From JAAETI01 sp964195945 (GTDB taxonomy: Bacteria; Actinomycetota; Acidimicrobiia; Spongiisociales; UBA5794): DNA of 64,000 nucleotides. Below the pieces are notes generated by a model, which searched no databases, had not been told where the DNA came from, and worked only from the letters and a program-made list of their open reading frames with translations. The position numbers were made by a program, and so were the translations under genes. This document shows positions 1 through 8,984 of this stretch, in pieces; the first letter of the stretch is position 1; each line of letters opens with the position of its first letter. The stretch spans positions 62,001 through 126,000 of the forward strand of contig CAXMRC010000135.1 in NCBI GenBank assembly GCA_964195945.1, read 5' to 3'.

Positions 1-870
1 CATCGTGCCGGGACCCGCTGGTTTCGCGATGTCGGGTCGCCACCGCGCGACGGCAAAGCATTGGCGCTTCGGGTTCGGGATTCCTGGGAAGGCCGCCACG
101 ATCGACCGTATGTCAGAGCGGCCGGAGCGTGGATATCGAAGTCGGGCGTGCTCCCGTCAACGATTGACGTCGAAGCCAATGACGCCGATGAACTGGTGGC
201 CGCTGTTAAGCAGCAACTCGACGACGGAGCCGACCTCATCAAACTGTATCTCGATGGTCCGGATCCAGACACCGCACCGTGGACCGTCAACGAAGTAGCG
301 CGGGCAGTGGCCGCGGCACAAGCCCAACACGTAACCGTGACCGCGCATGCGACTCGGCTTTCCGGTGCTCGTGCTGGTGTGCTTGGCGGCGTTGATTGCA
401 TTGAGCACGGGAGTCAGTTGGATGCGGAACTCGCCGGCGAGATGGCCACCAGGGGCACATTCTTGGTGCCGACTCTCGGAGTCCTTGCGTCGTGGGAGAC
501 GTTTGCCGCAACCACCACTCTCGATCGGTTTACCGGTTCCGAAGGTAAAGCGGCATTGGCTCTTCGCAAGGAAATCGCTTTCGAAAGCGTCAACCACGCC
601 AGACGGGCCGGCGTTCGCATCGCCGCAGGCACTGACTTTGGCGGAGGGTCGCTGCGCGCAAATCAGATGGCATGGGAGGTCGAGTGTCTTGTGGCGGCCG
701 GGCTGGAGCCCTGGCAGGCTCTTGGTGCCGCGACTTGGATGGGTGGTGAGCTTCTCCGCGAACCGAGCGCAGGGAAGCTGAGTGTTGGCGGCCGCGCCGA
801 CTTCTTCCTCATACATGGCAACCCCCTCGATGACCCGTCTGCTCTGTGGCGGGTGTGGAAAGTCGGGTAG
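1..870 (+). CDS. Amidohydrolase family protein (5' end outside window)
   Basis: The reading frame is open from the first base, so the gene begins upstream and only about 289 C-terminal residues are seen. The first residues (TRWFRDVGSPP) match the early 'T.RDVG' strand of imidazolonepropionase/prolidase-like amidohydrolases. Metal-site motifs follow in order: VTAHAT, DCIEHGS and AGTDFGG, the last carrying the catalytic Asp. It ends with the usual ADFFLIHGNPLDD beta-sandwich tail. The family hydrolyses cyclic amides or dipeptides; the substrate cannot be read from sequence. A TTG at 61 would be an internal start only. Confidence 0.85.
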   Translation, partial: HRAGTRWFRDVGSPPRDGKALALRVRDSWEGRHDRPYVRAAGAWISKSGVLPSTIDVEANDADELVAAVKQQLDDGADLIKLYLDGPDPDTAPWTVNEVARAVAAAQAQHVTVTAHATRLSGARAGVLGGVDCIEHGSQLDAELAGEMATRGTFLVPTLGVLASWETFAATTTLDRFTGSEGKAALALRKEIAFESVNHARRAGVRIAAGTDFGGGSLRANQMAWEVECLVAAGLEPWQALGAATWMGGELLREPSAGKLSVGGRADFFLIHGNPLDDPSALWRVWKVG

Positions 871-895
871 CCGAACGGCTCGCGGAACCTTTTGG

Positions 896-913
896 AATCA
901 CATTGATGTGATT
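896..913. promoter_or_regulatory. Perfect dyad operator candidate upstream of smc
   Basis: AATCACAT-TG-ATGTGATT is a perfect 8+8 bp inverted repeat. It lies just before a TAAACT -10-like box at 921-926 and would overlap the -35 region. The smc GTG start lies 9 nt after the box, so the transcript is probably leaderless. A dimeric repressor bound here would block the promoter; the protein is unknown. Confidence 0.5.
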
Positions 914-935
914 TGGTTGGTAAACTCACGAAACC

Positions 936-3900
936 GTGTTTCTCAAGACCCTATCTCTCGTCGGATTCAAGTCATTTGCGGATCGAACGCGTCTCGATTT
1001 CGAAGCGGGTGTCAACGTAGTTGTTGGCCCGAATGGCTCCGGCAAATCAAACCTTCTCGATGCGCTCGCCTGGGTGATGGGTACCCAGGCAACCAGGGCG
1101 TTGCGAACCGAGAAGATGGAAGACGTGATCTTTGCCGGGACAGCAACACGTCCTGCGCTCGGCCGCGCCGAGGTGACAGTCACCTTCGATAACTCTGACG
1201 AGTTTCTTCCCATTGGGCTTGCTGAAGTACGAATGACCCGCCGTCTCTTCCGAGATGGCAGCTCTGAATACGAACTCAACGGGGCACCTTGTCGTCTCAT
1301 GGATCTGCATGAACTGCTTTCTGACGGTGGCGTCGGTCGCAGCCAGCACGTGCTTGTCGGGCAAGGTCAGATTGGCTCCATCCTCAACGCACGACCCAAC
1401 GAACATCGTGCGGTTATCGAGGAAGCGGCTGGTGTTACTAAGCACAAGAATCGCCGCGATCGGTCCGTGCGCAGGCTGGAACAGACCGAGATCGACTTGT
1501 CGAGGCTCAACGACATTCTCGACCAACAGCGGTCCCGGCTTCGCCCCCTAAAACGTCAGGCAAATGCTGCAGCGAAACACGGTTCGGTCAGAGACGAGAT
1601 CAAAGCCCTGCAACTGTGGCTGGGGGGAGAGAAGCTTCGTCGGCTCCGGGAACGTAACGAAAAGGCATCCACGGAGCATCTAGCGCTTTCGACCCGTGTC
1701 ACCAATGATGGCGGCGAGTTGGCGGCGCTCAATCTTGAGCTCGGAGCACTGCGTGGCGAAGCAAGCGAAGTTGGCACCGCCCTTGAGCGTGACACCTCGG
1801 CAGCGGCTCGTCTCGAGACAGTTGCCGAGCGCTTCCAGCGTATCGGGCTCGTCGCCAGGGAACGCCGGTTTTCGTTGGAGAGCAGGCAGCGCGGCGCTGG
1901 GGAACGGCGCGCCGACCTCGAGTTGGAACTTGATCAGCTGAACCTGGACATTGCCGCGGCGCGGGCAGCCGAGGGATCAGCCACGGAACTCACCGATCGC
2001 CGCGAAACGGTGCTGAGACAGCTTGAAGACGAGGAACGATCTCTCGCCGAGCAGACCCAGCTTCCCGCTGAAGGCGTTGTTGCAAACCTCCGCGGTGATT
2101 TGCGTTCACTGGAAAACGCAGCGGAACGTGACACCAAAGAATCTGAGGCGCTTACCCGGAGACGGGAACTAATCGAGGTTCGCTTTGTCGAAGAAGAGGG
2201 CGACGCGGCTACGTTGATCGAAGCCATCCAGGACACCGACGCCGCAGTGACCGGGGCCCAACCTGCGTATACGGCCGCGGGCGACTCCGCCGCGGCTGCT
2301 CGGGAGCAGTCAGACATTGCCGACGTCGACAAACGAGACAAACAGATCGCTCTGGCCGGTGCGCAGGCCCGTATCGAGGCTCTGGAGACGGCACTTGCCG
2401 GTTTGGTGGATCCCGTCGCGATGGAGCGCGCCGGGACGGCAGACGGTGTCGTCGGTGCTCTTGTCGCTCGCTTGGATGTTCCGGCCGACATGGCCGTCGC
2501 CGTCGATGGTGCGCTTGGTGAGTGGCGTGGTGCGTTTGTGGTCTCAGATCGGACGGCGCTACAGCGCGTTATAACTGGGCTGAAGTCAGATGGTCTTGGC
2601 GGCGTCGGTTTTGTGGCCGTTGATGCAGCCGGGGTCGCACTGGCGAGGTCTGTTGCAGATGAGTGGGGGGTTGATGCCCTCGTCGACAGGCTCGGTGCAA
2701 ACGCAGATCAAGGATTAGCTGTCAGCCTGCTCGGCGACGTAGTGGTCGCTGAAGGGTGGTCTTCTGCATGGGGAATCGTGTCACGACATCCCGAGGTGAG
2801 AGCCGTCACGCCCGAAGGCGACGTGATCACCGCCGCCGGCATGAGGTTGGCCCAGCCGGACGGTGCCGGCCCGGCCGCGCTCGAGGCCGCCGGCGTCGCC
2901 CTGGAGAGAGCCGAGATCGACCTAGCTCGAGCCGACGCTCGCCACCTCACCATCGAACGCGAGTTCACCGCGCTTCGTGAGCAGGAACGCTCCGCCCTCG
3001 AAGCACTGGAAACCCTCGAAGCTCGTCTTGCCGGGCATACCGAGGCTCTTGCGCTCAACGAACGTGCCCGTGCGGTCAGCCGCGAAGAGTTAGAGCGGAT
3101 CGATGCGCGGGCCGCGGGGATTGCTGCCGCGGTGACCGGACGCCAGGAACGTCTCGGGGAGCTACGGAGCCGCATCGAACAGTTCGAGGGCGAGGAGAAA
3201 TCCCGGCAGGAGGCATGGGAAGCCTTAAACCGGCGTCGTGACGAAGTCGCCCGGCGTCGTGACGAGGCCAGAAGATTGCGCGAAGAAGTTGCCGCTGATC
3301 TCGCCAGCGCCGCTGAACGGCGTCGCATTCTTGAAAACCGTCTCGAGACAGCCACAGCCGAACTGGTAGCTGTTGATGACAGTCCGGTTGACCCGACAAC
3401 CATCGATCGACTCTCCCGAATAGAGGATGACGCCAAGCGTGCGCTCTCGGTCGTCCGTAGCCACATTCAGGCGCTCCGGGAACGGCAGCTTGCTCTGCGT
3501 GGCGAGATGGGGGAGGCCGACGAACGTCTCGCCGACGCTTATGAGCGACAAAAGGAGCTAGAGACAGACATCTCTCTGGCAAAGGAAAGAGTATCAGCGC
3601 TTGCCATCGAACTGGCTGAAATCGCGGTTCGTGACGAATCAGTTGCCGAGGGGTTGCGTCGGGATGCCGACGTGTCCGAAGAAGTTGCGTTGGCTGCCCC
3701 GCAGCCCGAGCTCGAAGAGGATTCGAATCCGGAAGAGCGTCTCGCCTCGCTTGAAGCGCAACTGCGCCGGATGGGTCCGATCAACCCGCTCGCCGCCCAG
3801 GAGTACGAGGAGCTGGCCGCTGGTGTTGATCTTCTCGAAGCGCAACTAGCTGACCTCGAAGATTCACGGGCGGAACTGCGCAAGGTCATCAAAGCTCTCG

Positions 3901-4376
3901 ACGCCGAGATGGCCACGTTGTTTCACCAGGCGTTCGAAGAGATTTCGGCGTACTACGAAGAGAATTTCGACCTGGTGTTCCCTGGAGGCAAGGGTGGCTT
4001 GTCTCTGACCGAGCCGGACAGCCTGCTGGAGACGGGCGTCGATATCGAGGCGCAGCCGCATGGCAAGAAGGTTGGCAAACTGAGCCTGCTATCCGGCGGC
4101 GAAAAATCGCTGGCGGCTCTGGCCTTCCTGTTTGCGGTCTTCCGTGCCAGACCGTCCCCGTTCTATGTCCTCGATGAGGTCGAGGCGGCCCTCGACGACG
4201 CCAATCTTCGTCGGTTCTTGCGTCTGGTCGACACGCTCCGTGAGAGCGCCCAGGTCATCATCATCACCCATCAGCAGCAGACCATGCAGGCTGCAGACAT
4301 TCTGTACGGGGTGACGATGGAGCCGGGGGAGTCGTCGCTAGTGATCGCAAAACGGATTCACGAACACGCCATTTGA
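936..4376 (+). CDS. smc: Chromosome segregation protein SMC
   Basis: SMC condensin ATPase (1146 aa), which compacts and segregates chromosomes with ScpA/ScpB (not in this window). Visible features: Walker A GPNGSGKSN at residues 31-39, long Arg/Glu/Ala-rich coiled coils, a hinge at about 500-640, ABC signature LSGGEKSLAAL near 1050, Walker B FYVLDEVEAALDD near 1075, and a terminal H-loop region IIITHQQQTM. Length is typical. The GTG start lies 9 nt after a TAAACT box, suggesting a leaderless message. ftsY follows, an order seen in many Gram-positive bacteria. Confidence 0.97.
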   Translation: MFLKTLSLVGFKSFADRTRLDFEAGVNVVVGPNGSGKSNLLDALAWVMGTQATRALRTEKMEDVIFAGTATRPALGRAEVTVTFDNSDEFLPIGLAEVRMTRRLFRDGSSEYELNGAPCRLMDLHELLSDGGVGRSQHVLVGQGQIGSILNARPNEHRAVIEEAAGVTKHKNRRDRSVRRLEQTEIDLSRLNDILDQQRSRLRPLKRQANAAAKHGSVRDEIKALQLWLGGEKLRRLRERNEKASTEHLALSTRVTNDGGELAALNLELGALRGEASEVGTALERDTSAAARLETVAERFQRIGLVARERRFSLESRQRGAGERRADLELELDQLNLDIAAARAAEGSATELTDRRETVLRQLEDEERSLAEQTQLPAEGVVANLRGDLRSLENAAERDTKESEALTRRRELIEVRFVEEEGDAATLIEAIQDTDAAVTGAQPAYTAAGDSAAAAREQSDIADVDKRDKQIALAGAQARIEALETALAGLVDPVAMERAGTADGVVGALVARLDVPADMAVAVDGALGEWRGAFVVSDRTALQRVITGLKSDGLGGVGFVAVDAAGVALARSVADEWGVDALVDRLGANADQGLAVSLLGDVVVAEGWSSAWGIVSRHPEVRAVTPEGDVITAAGMRLAQPDGAGPAALEAAGVALERAEIDLARADARHLTIEREFTALREQERSALEALETLEARLAGHTEALALNERARAVSREELERIDARAAGIAAAVTGRQERLGELRSRIEQFEGEEKSRQEAWEALNRRRDEVARRRDEARRLREEVAADLASAAERRRILENRLETATAELVAVDDSPVDPTTIDRLSRIEDDAKRALSVVRSHIQALRERQLALRGEMGEADERLADAYERQKELETDISLAKERVSALAIELAEIAVRDESVAEGLRRDADVSEEVALAAPQPELEEDSNPEERLASLEAQLRRMGPINPLAAQEYEELAAGVDLLEAQLADLEDSRAELRKVIKALDAEMATLFHQAFEEISAYYEENFDLVFPGGKGGLSLTEPDSLLETGVDIEAQPHGKKVGKLSLLSGGEKSLAALAFLFAVFRARPSPFYVLDEVEAALDDANLRRFLRLVDTLRESAQVIIITHQQQTMQAADILYGVTMEPGESSLVIAKRIHEHAI

Positions 4377-4403
4377 CTCGATCCTGGCTGAAGGCCAGGC
4401 GCT
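4376..4403 (+). repeat. 28-bp direct repeat, partial copy of the double-hairpin element
   Basis: This 28-bp sequence is repeated exactly at 4422-4449. It contains the CCTGGC-TGAAG-GCCAGG hairpin, which is the 3' half of the complete element at 4404-4454. It begins on the last base of the smc stop codon, so it could act as the smc 3' end. Confidence 0.8.
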
Positions 4404-4454
4404 GATGTTCTGTGTAGCGGAACTCGATCCTGGCTGAAGGCCAGGCGCTAACCT
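4404..4454 (+). repeat. Double-hairpin element, copy before ftsY
   Basis: The 51-bp element has two stem-loops (GTTCTGT/GCGGAAC and CCTGGC/GCCAGG) and ends in TAACCT, a possible -10 box 31 nt before the ftsY ATG. A second full copy is at 46831-46881 before proS. The copies differ at seven positions, all in loops, wobble pairs or one compensatory pair. Confidence 0.75.
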
Positions 4455-4485
4455 GCCGCTGGTTCTGCCGCCCGGAGGTCAATCA

Positions 4486-5481
4486 ATGGAATTCGTGTAT
4501 ATCGCCGTTGCGCTCGTCGTTATAGGGCTCATCGTGTTGTGGCTCGTCCGGTCCCGCGCCGTGAGTACGCCATCCACTCCCACTGTGCAACCTGCTGTCC
4601 GTGGTCTCCGCGATCGTCTCGCAAAAACACGGGGGGCCCTGTCTGATCGCCTCAGTGGCGTGCTCTCTCGGGACCAGTTGGATGATGAGTTCTGGGCGGA
4701 TGTCGAGGACTCGCTGGTGGCTGCCGATCTGGGTGTAGCTGCAGCAAGCACAGTCGTGGCCGCGGTCAGGAAGAGAAGTATTGACGACGCGGCGGCGGTT
4801 CGTGGCTTGCTCGCTACGGAACTCGTTTCGCTACTCGGTTCGCGGGATCGCAGTCTGACGAGGACCACGACCCCGTCCGTTGTCCTCGTGGTAGGCGTCA
4901 ACGGGAGCGGTAAGACCACCACTATCGCCAAGCTCGCCGATCAGCTCAATACCGCGGAGACTCCTGTTCTCTTGGGGGCGGCTGACACGTTCCGTGCGGC
5001 GGCCGCCGATCAGCTCAAAACCTGGGCCACCAGGATCGGCGTCGACATCGTTACCGGGCAAAGTGGAGCCGACCCAGCATCTGTGGCATATGACTCGTAC
5101 CACGCCGCCACGGCGCGCGGAGCAGCCATCGTTCTCGTAGATACAGCGGGGCGTCTCCACTCGAAGTCGAACCTGATGGACGAACTTGGCAAGGTTGCCA
5201 GGGTATTGCGCAGGGAAGCGGGGGACATCGATGAGGTTCTGTTGGTCCTTGACGGCACGACCGGTCAGAACGCCATCGGTCAGGCGCGGGCATTCACTGA
5301 TGTAGTTGGGGTGACCGGGATCGTGCTCACCAAGCTTGACGGTACGGCCAGGGGCGGGGTCGCCGTCGCTGTCGAGCAGGATCTGGGCATCCCGGTGAAA
5401 TACATCGGAGTCGGGGAAGGTGTCGAAGACCTGATACCGTTCGACCCGGAGGCCTTTGTCGACGCCCTCCTAGGAACATGA
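4486..5481 (+). CDS. ftsY: Signal recognition particle receptor FtsY
   Basis: SRP-family GTPase (331 aa) that docks Ffh-bound ribosomes at the membrane. An N-terminal hydrophobic segment (about residues 3-23) would anchor it, as in other actinobacterial FtsY proteins. The NG domain shows G1 GVNGSGKTTT, then DTFRAAA, DTAGRLHSKSNLMDEL (G3), TKLDGTARGG (G4) and a GVGEGVEDLIPF closing motif. The ATG is preceded by GGAGGTC. Its stop overlaps the start of cdd by 4 bp (ATGA), suggesting coupled translation. The partner gene ffh is at 13525. Confidence 0.96.
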   Translation: MEFVYIAVALVVIGLIVLWLVRSRAVSTPSTPTVQPAVRGLRDRLAKTRGALSDRLSGVLSRDQLDDEFWADVEDSLVAADLGVAAASTVVAAVRKRSIDDAAAVRGLLATELVSLLGSRDRSLTRTTTPSVVLVVGVNGSGKTTTIAKLADQLNTAETPVLLGAADTFRAAAADQLKTWATRIGVDIVTGQSGADPASVAYDSYHAATARGAAIVLVDTAGRLHSKSNLMDELGKVARVLRREAGDIDEVLLVLDGTTGQNAIGQARAFTDVVGVTGIVLTKLDGTARGGVAVAVEQDLGIPVKYIGVGEGVEDLIPFDPEAFVDALLGT

Positions 5482-5867
5482 CTAAAGAGCTCTATGCGAA
5501 GGCCAGGCAGGCTGCGGCCAATGCTTATGCGCCGTATTCGAAGTTTCACGTTGGCGCTGTCGTCGTTGCTGATGATGGTCGGGTCTTCGAAGGATGCAAT
5601 GTCGAGAATGCGGCATATGGGTCTGGGATCTGCGCCGAAGGAAACGCCATCAGTTCCGCCGCCGCCGCTGGAGTTCGTAAAATCGACACCGTCGTGATTG
5701 CCTGCCTCGATGGCGGGGAGTGCTATCCGTGTGGGAATTGTCGCCAACTGATGCGGGAGTTCGCTGTTGACACCGTTGTTGTCCAGGACGGAGCCGGGTC
5801 GCTGCGGGTGCACCCATTCGACGAGATCCTTCCCCACTCGTTTGGACCGGAGTCTTTGGGTCTTTGA
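5478..5867 (+). CDS. cdd: Cytidine deaminase
   Basis: Small tetrameric zinc enzyme (129 aa) that deaminates cytidine and deoxycytidine in pyrimidine salvage. The CAEGNAI motif supplies one zinc Cys and the catalytic Glu; PCGNCRQ supplies the other two cysteines. The N-terminal YAPYSKFHVGA segment is the usual substrate-binding strand. Start overlaps the ftsY stop as ATGA. Nucleoside salvage genes deoA, punA and upp lie nearby on the opposite strand, so the area forms a loose salvage cluster. Confidence 0.96.
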   Translation: MTKELYAKARQAAANAYAPYSKFHVGAVVVADDGRVFEGCNVENAAYGSGICAEGNAISSAAAAGVRKIDTVVIACLDGGECYPCGNCRQLMREFAVDTVVVQDGAGSLRVHPFDEILPHSFGPESLGL

Positions 5868-5917
5868 AGCTGACGAGAATGACTAAGTAGTACGTCGGTG
5901 CGGCCGATAGCCCCAGT

Positions 5918-6199
5918 ATGGGTAACAAAACCGGGCGCGAGTTCATCGAGGGGTGGCTGAGCCCTTGGACCCGCAATATGATGCTGGTTGTTGGATACGG
6001 ACTTGTGGCATTTAGCTTGCTTACGATGTGGAGCGGACTCCACGCTAACGATGGCACCGCCATCGTTTCTGGCGTCGGCATCGGTTTCGTCGGCTGGCTT
6101 ATCTCAACGCTGGTACCTGATCCCGTTCCCGCACCGCGTAAGTCGATGCGGCGTCGCGCCGCGATGCTTGCTCGTGTCGGCGGACACCAACTGCCGTAA
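5918..6199 (+). CDS. Small two-helix membrane protein, function unknown
   Basis: A 93-residue protein with two hydrophobic segments (about residues 21-42 and 47-65) and a basic C-terminus (KSMRRRAAMLARVGG). I do not recognise a family. Helix-turn-helix topology with both ends in the cytoplasm is likely. It sits 50 nt downstream of cdd on the same strand and is convergent with etfA, with a 114-nt gap in which no clear terminator was seen. Confidence 0.6.
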   Translation: MGNKTGREFIEGWLSPWTRNMMLVVGYGLVAFSLLTMWSGLHANDGTAIVSGVGIGFVGWLISTLVPDPVPAPRKSMRRRAAMLARVGGHQLP

Positions 6200-6313
6200 C
6201 CGACCTCTTGGCTGCAATGGTCGCGGGTCTATTGATGTCGTCCTCGGCCACCGTCTCTGAACTTGCGTACAGACCCGTGCTTTCGGCGCGAGAATACCCG
6301 CAAGAACCGAGGT

Positions 6314-7255
6314 CTAGCGGGCTTCGAGCGCTTCGATGAGTGCCGGCATCACCTTGTGGACGTCGCCAACGATTCCGAGGTCGGCGACTGAGAAGATCGG
6401 GGCCTCGGCGTCCTTGTTGATGGCGATGATGATCGATGAATCTTTCATGCCGACTAGGTGTTGCATTGCCCCGCTGATCCCACAAGCGATGTAGACGTCA
6501 GGTTTGACGGTCTTGCCCGTTTGTCCTACCTGGAGCGAATAGGGGACCCAGCCGGCGTCTACGACGGCGCGGGTCGCACCTACGGCGCCACCGAGAAGAC
6601 CCGCGAGTCTGGTGACTGGTGCCCATTTCTCATCGGCTCCACCCATACCGCGACCGCCACCGATGACGATAGAGGCAGCTTCGAGGTCAGGGCCTTCGCT
6701 CTCCTCAACGTGACGTTCCAGGACGACAGCCGATCCGGCGTGTCCTACATCGGGGGTAGCAACGGTGGCTACCTCGGGAGGCCCGCCGTCTCCCGGCTCT
6801 GCGGGGAAGGCCTTGGGCCTGGTCACAACGATTACAGATCCTGTCGCTGCCGTGACCACTTTGGTTGTCCCACCAAGGATCTCGTTGGTGACGGTCACCT
6901 GATCGCCGGCAGGCTCTACGTCGATAGCATTGGACAGCACCGGGATGCCGCGGCGGGCGCTAAGGCGTCCCGCAACATCTCGTTCGGTACTGCCTGTCCC
7001 GAACAACACAAGATCGGATGTCGCGACGAGCTCAGCAAGAGCTGCTGCCGCGAGCGGAGCGGACAGTGCATCGGCGACATCGAGCTGGTGGATCTTGGAG
7101 GCGCCATGTACGCCGAGAGCGGCAAAGGCAGCGTCACTGCCTGCACCGACGTAGAACACCTCGACCTCTCCCCAGGCTCGCGCCTTGGTGAGCAGCTCCA
7201 GGGAGGATGCGCTCGGTGCGCCGTCGACTTCTTCGCAAAAAACCCAGGTAGTCAT
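6314..7255 (-). CDS. etfA: Electron transfer flavoprotein alpha subunit
   Basis: The 313-residue alpha subunit carries FAD and passes electrons from acyl-CoA dehydrogenases to the quinone pool through ETF dehydrogenase. The C-terminal FAD domain is clear: VIGGGRGMGG, VGATRAVVDAGWVPYSLQVGQTGKTVKPDVYIACGISG, and HLVGMKDSSIIIAINKD. The N-terminal half has the weaker alpha/beta ETF fold. It starts 1 nt after the etfB stop, so the two subunits are co-translated. An enoyl-CoA hydratase gene at 25916 hints at fatty-acid oxidation. Confidence 0.95.
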   Translation of the reverse strand: MTTWVFCEEVDGAPSASSLELLTKARAWGEVEVFYVGAGSDAAFAALGVHGASKIHQLDVADALSAPLAAAALAELVATSDLVLFGTGSTERDVAGRLSARRGIPVLSNAIDVEPAGDQVTVTNEILGGTTKVVTAATGSVIVVTRPKAFPAEPGDGGPPEVATVATPDVGHAGSAVVLERHVEESEGPDLEAASIVIGGGRGMGGADEKWAPVTRLAGLLGGAVGATRAVVDAGWVPYSLQVGQTGKTVKPDVYIACGISGAMQHLVGMKDSSIIIAINKDAEAPIFSVADLGIVGDVHKVMPALIEALEAR

Positions 7256-7256
7256 C

Positions 7257-8021
7257 TCAAATCACCTTCGCTTCTTGGAGCTTCTCGATGATCTTGATAT
7301 AGCCCTCACCCTCGTCCTCGATGATCTCTCCCGCCTGTCGACCCGCGATCGGCTCAACTGACTGAATGACCTGCTGCGCTTCCGGCGTAATCCCGAGTTC
7401 GGCGCATGTCTTGGTCTCGACCGGCTTCTTCTTCGCCTGCATGATCCCCTTGAAATTGGGATAGCGAGGTTCGGCAACACCCGACGTCACCGTCAGCAGT
7501 GCCGGCAGCGGTGCCTCCACGACGTTGTAGCCGTCCCGGGTCTGGCGCTCGATGCGGATCTTGTCTCCGTCCTTTTCGACTTTGCGAGCGAAACTGAGGC
7601 TCGGAACTTCGAGCAGTTCGGCGAGCTGCTGGGGCATCACGCCCGCATAGCCGTCGGTTGACTCGGTGCCAGCAATGACGAGGTCGAAGCCGTCCTCTTT
7701 GAGGGCAGCCGCCAGCGCTCGTGCGGTCGTCAGAGCATCTGCACCACGCAACATCTCATCGTCGATAATGATGGCCCTATCGGCACCCATGGCAAGTGCC
7801 TGGCGAATGCCCTGCAGGGTGCCAGATGGCGACATCGATACCAGCGTCACCGTGGCTTGCTCACCGATGTCTTCGGCGAGCTGGAGCCCAACCTCCACGC
7901 CGTACCTGTCAGTGTCATCGAGCACCTGGTCATTGGGTCGGACGACGAAATTCGTCACAGGATCCAGTTCATAGGGCGCTGCCGGATCGGGTATCTGCTT
8001 TACGCAGACTGCAATCTTCAT
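7257..8021 (-). CDS. etfB: Electron transfer flavoprotein beta subunit
   Basis: Beta subunit (254 aa) of the ETF heterodimer, binding AMP. Diagnostic motifs: N-terminal MKIAVCVKQIPDP, NPNDQ-like RPNDQVLDDTDRYGVE, and the signature region VIAGTESTDGYAGVMPQQLAELLEVPSLS. The chosen ATG follows GAGGAGAAG at good spacing; an ATG six codons upstream would hide this ribosome site. It lies 58 nt after punA and is followed at once by etfA. Confidence 0.95.
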   Translation of the reverse strand: MKIAVCVKQIPDPAAPYELDPVTNFVVRPNDQVLDDTDRYGVEVGLQLAEDIGEQATVTLVSMSPSGTLQGIRQALAMGADRAIIIDDEMLRGADALTTARALAAALKEDGFDLVIAGTESTDGYAGVMPQQLAELLEVPSLSFARKVEKDGDKIRIERQTRDGYNVVEAPLPALLTVTSGVAEPRYPNFKGIMQAKKKPVETKTCAELGITPEAQQVIQSVEPIAGRQAGEIIEDEGEGYIKIIEKLQEAKVI

Positions 8022-8079
8022 GTTCTGGCTTCTCCTCAACCGCAGTTATCGCCGATATTAGTTCAGTTGGACATCGGAG

Positions 8080-8925
8080 CTATTGCGGATCTGAGACCAG
8101 TCGCGGTAGGAGCTCGTTGATCAGATGGGTGAACTTGGATTTCGCCAATTCGGCGGCTTCCTGAACCTCTTCATGGGTGACCGGTTCGTTAGAGGCGCCG
8201 GCGGCGAGATTGGTGACTAGCGAAATAGCACCGACCCGGCGACCCATGTGCGCAAGCGCAACTGCCTCCGGCACCGTTGACATGCCGACGAGGTCTCCAC
8301 CGATACGGCGCACCATTTCAATCTCTGCTGGTGTCTCGTATGACGGCCCAGTGAACCAGGCGTATACGCCCTCTTTGTAGGAAACATCGGCGACATCGAA
8401 GGCCGCCTTCATTTCGTGACGAAGCGCCCCGCTGTAGGCGTCGCTCACATCAGGGAATCGGGTACCGAGACGCTTGTCGTTTGCCCCGATCAACGGGTTT
8501 TGCCCCGTCAGGTTGATGTGGTCACTTACGGCGACAAGATCGCCAACGGAGAGTCCCCGACTCACGCCACCGCACGCATTGGTGAGCAGAACCGTATGAC
8601 ATCCGGCCAGGGCAGCAGCTCTGACACCAAAGACAACATCGAACAAATCCCAGCCCTCGTAAAAATGCACTCGACCAGAAAAGATCAGCGCACCTTTGCC
8701 ATCAACGTCGATTGAGTACAACGTCCCCGAATGTCCTTCGACCTTCGGTGTCGGGAAATGCGGGATCGTGGCGTACGGAATAGCGACTGCATTCGGTAAC
8801 GCTGCCGCGTAGTCGCCTAGCCCTGATCCAAGTACTAATGCTGCCGCATGCTCTTTGCGCCCCGATAGGTCGGCAATAGCTGCGGCTGCTTCCTGAAGCC
8901 GTTCATAGCCCACGTAAGCCTCCAT
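8080..8925 (-). CDS. punA: Purine nucleoside phosphorylase
   Basis: Trimeric (class II, human-like) PNP of 281 aa, cleaving guanosine and inosine with phosphate. Motifs: VLGSGLGDYA (phosphate loop), GHSGTLY, GRVHFYEGWD, LTNACGGVSRGLSVGDLVAVSDHINLTG, FTGPSYETPAEIEM and VGMSTVPEAVALAHMG (base recognition). The gene follows deoA by 59 nt on the same strand; together they degrade purine and pyrimidine nucleosides. Confidence 0.94.
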   Translation of the reverse strand: MEAYVGYERLQEAAAAIADLSGRKEHAAALVLGSGLGDYAAALPNAVAIPYATIPHFPTPKVEGHSGTLYSIDVDGKGALIFSGRVHFYEGWDLFDVVFGVRAAALAGCHTVLLTNACGGVSRGLSVGDLVAVSDHINLTGQNPLIGANDKRLGTRFPDVSDAYSGALRHEMKAAFDVADVSYKEGVYAWFTGPSYETPAEIEMVRRIGGDLVGMSTVPEAVALAHMGRRVGAISLVTNLAAGASNEPVTHEEVQEAAELAKSKFTHLINELLPRLVSDPQ

Positions 8926-8984
8926 GCTTGGCCCTCACACGTGAGCAAGGATAGCCCGTCAGACGGAGGGCACCGGTGGGTGGG

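Noticed and set aside
6458..7291. 277-codon plus-strand frame opposite etfA
   Set aside because: etfA is a clear match along the whole length; the antisense product shows no motif.
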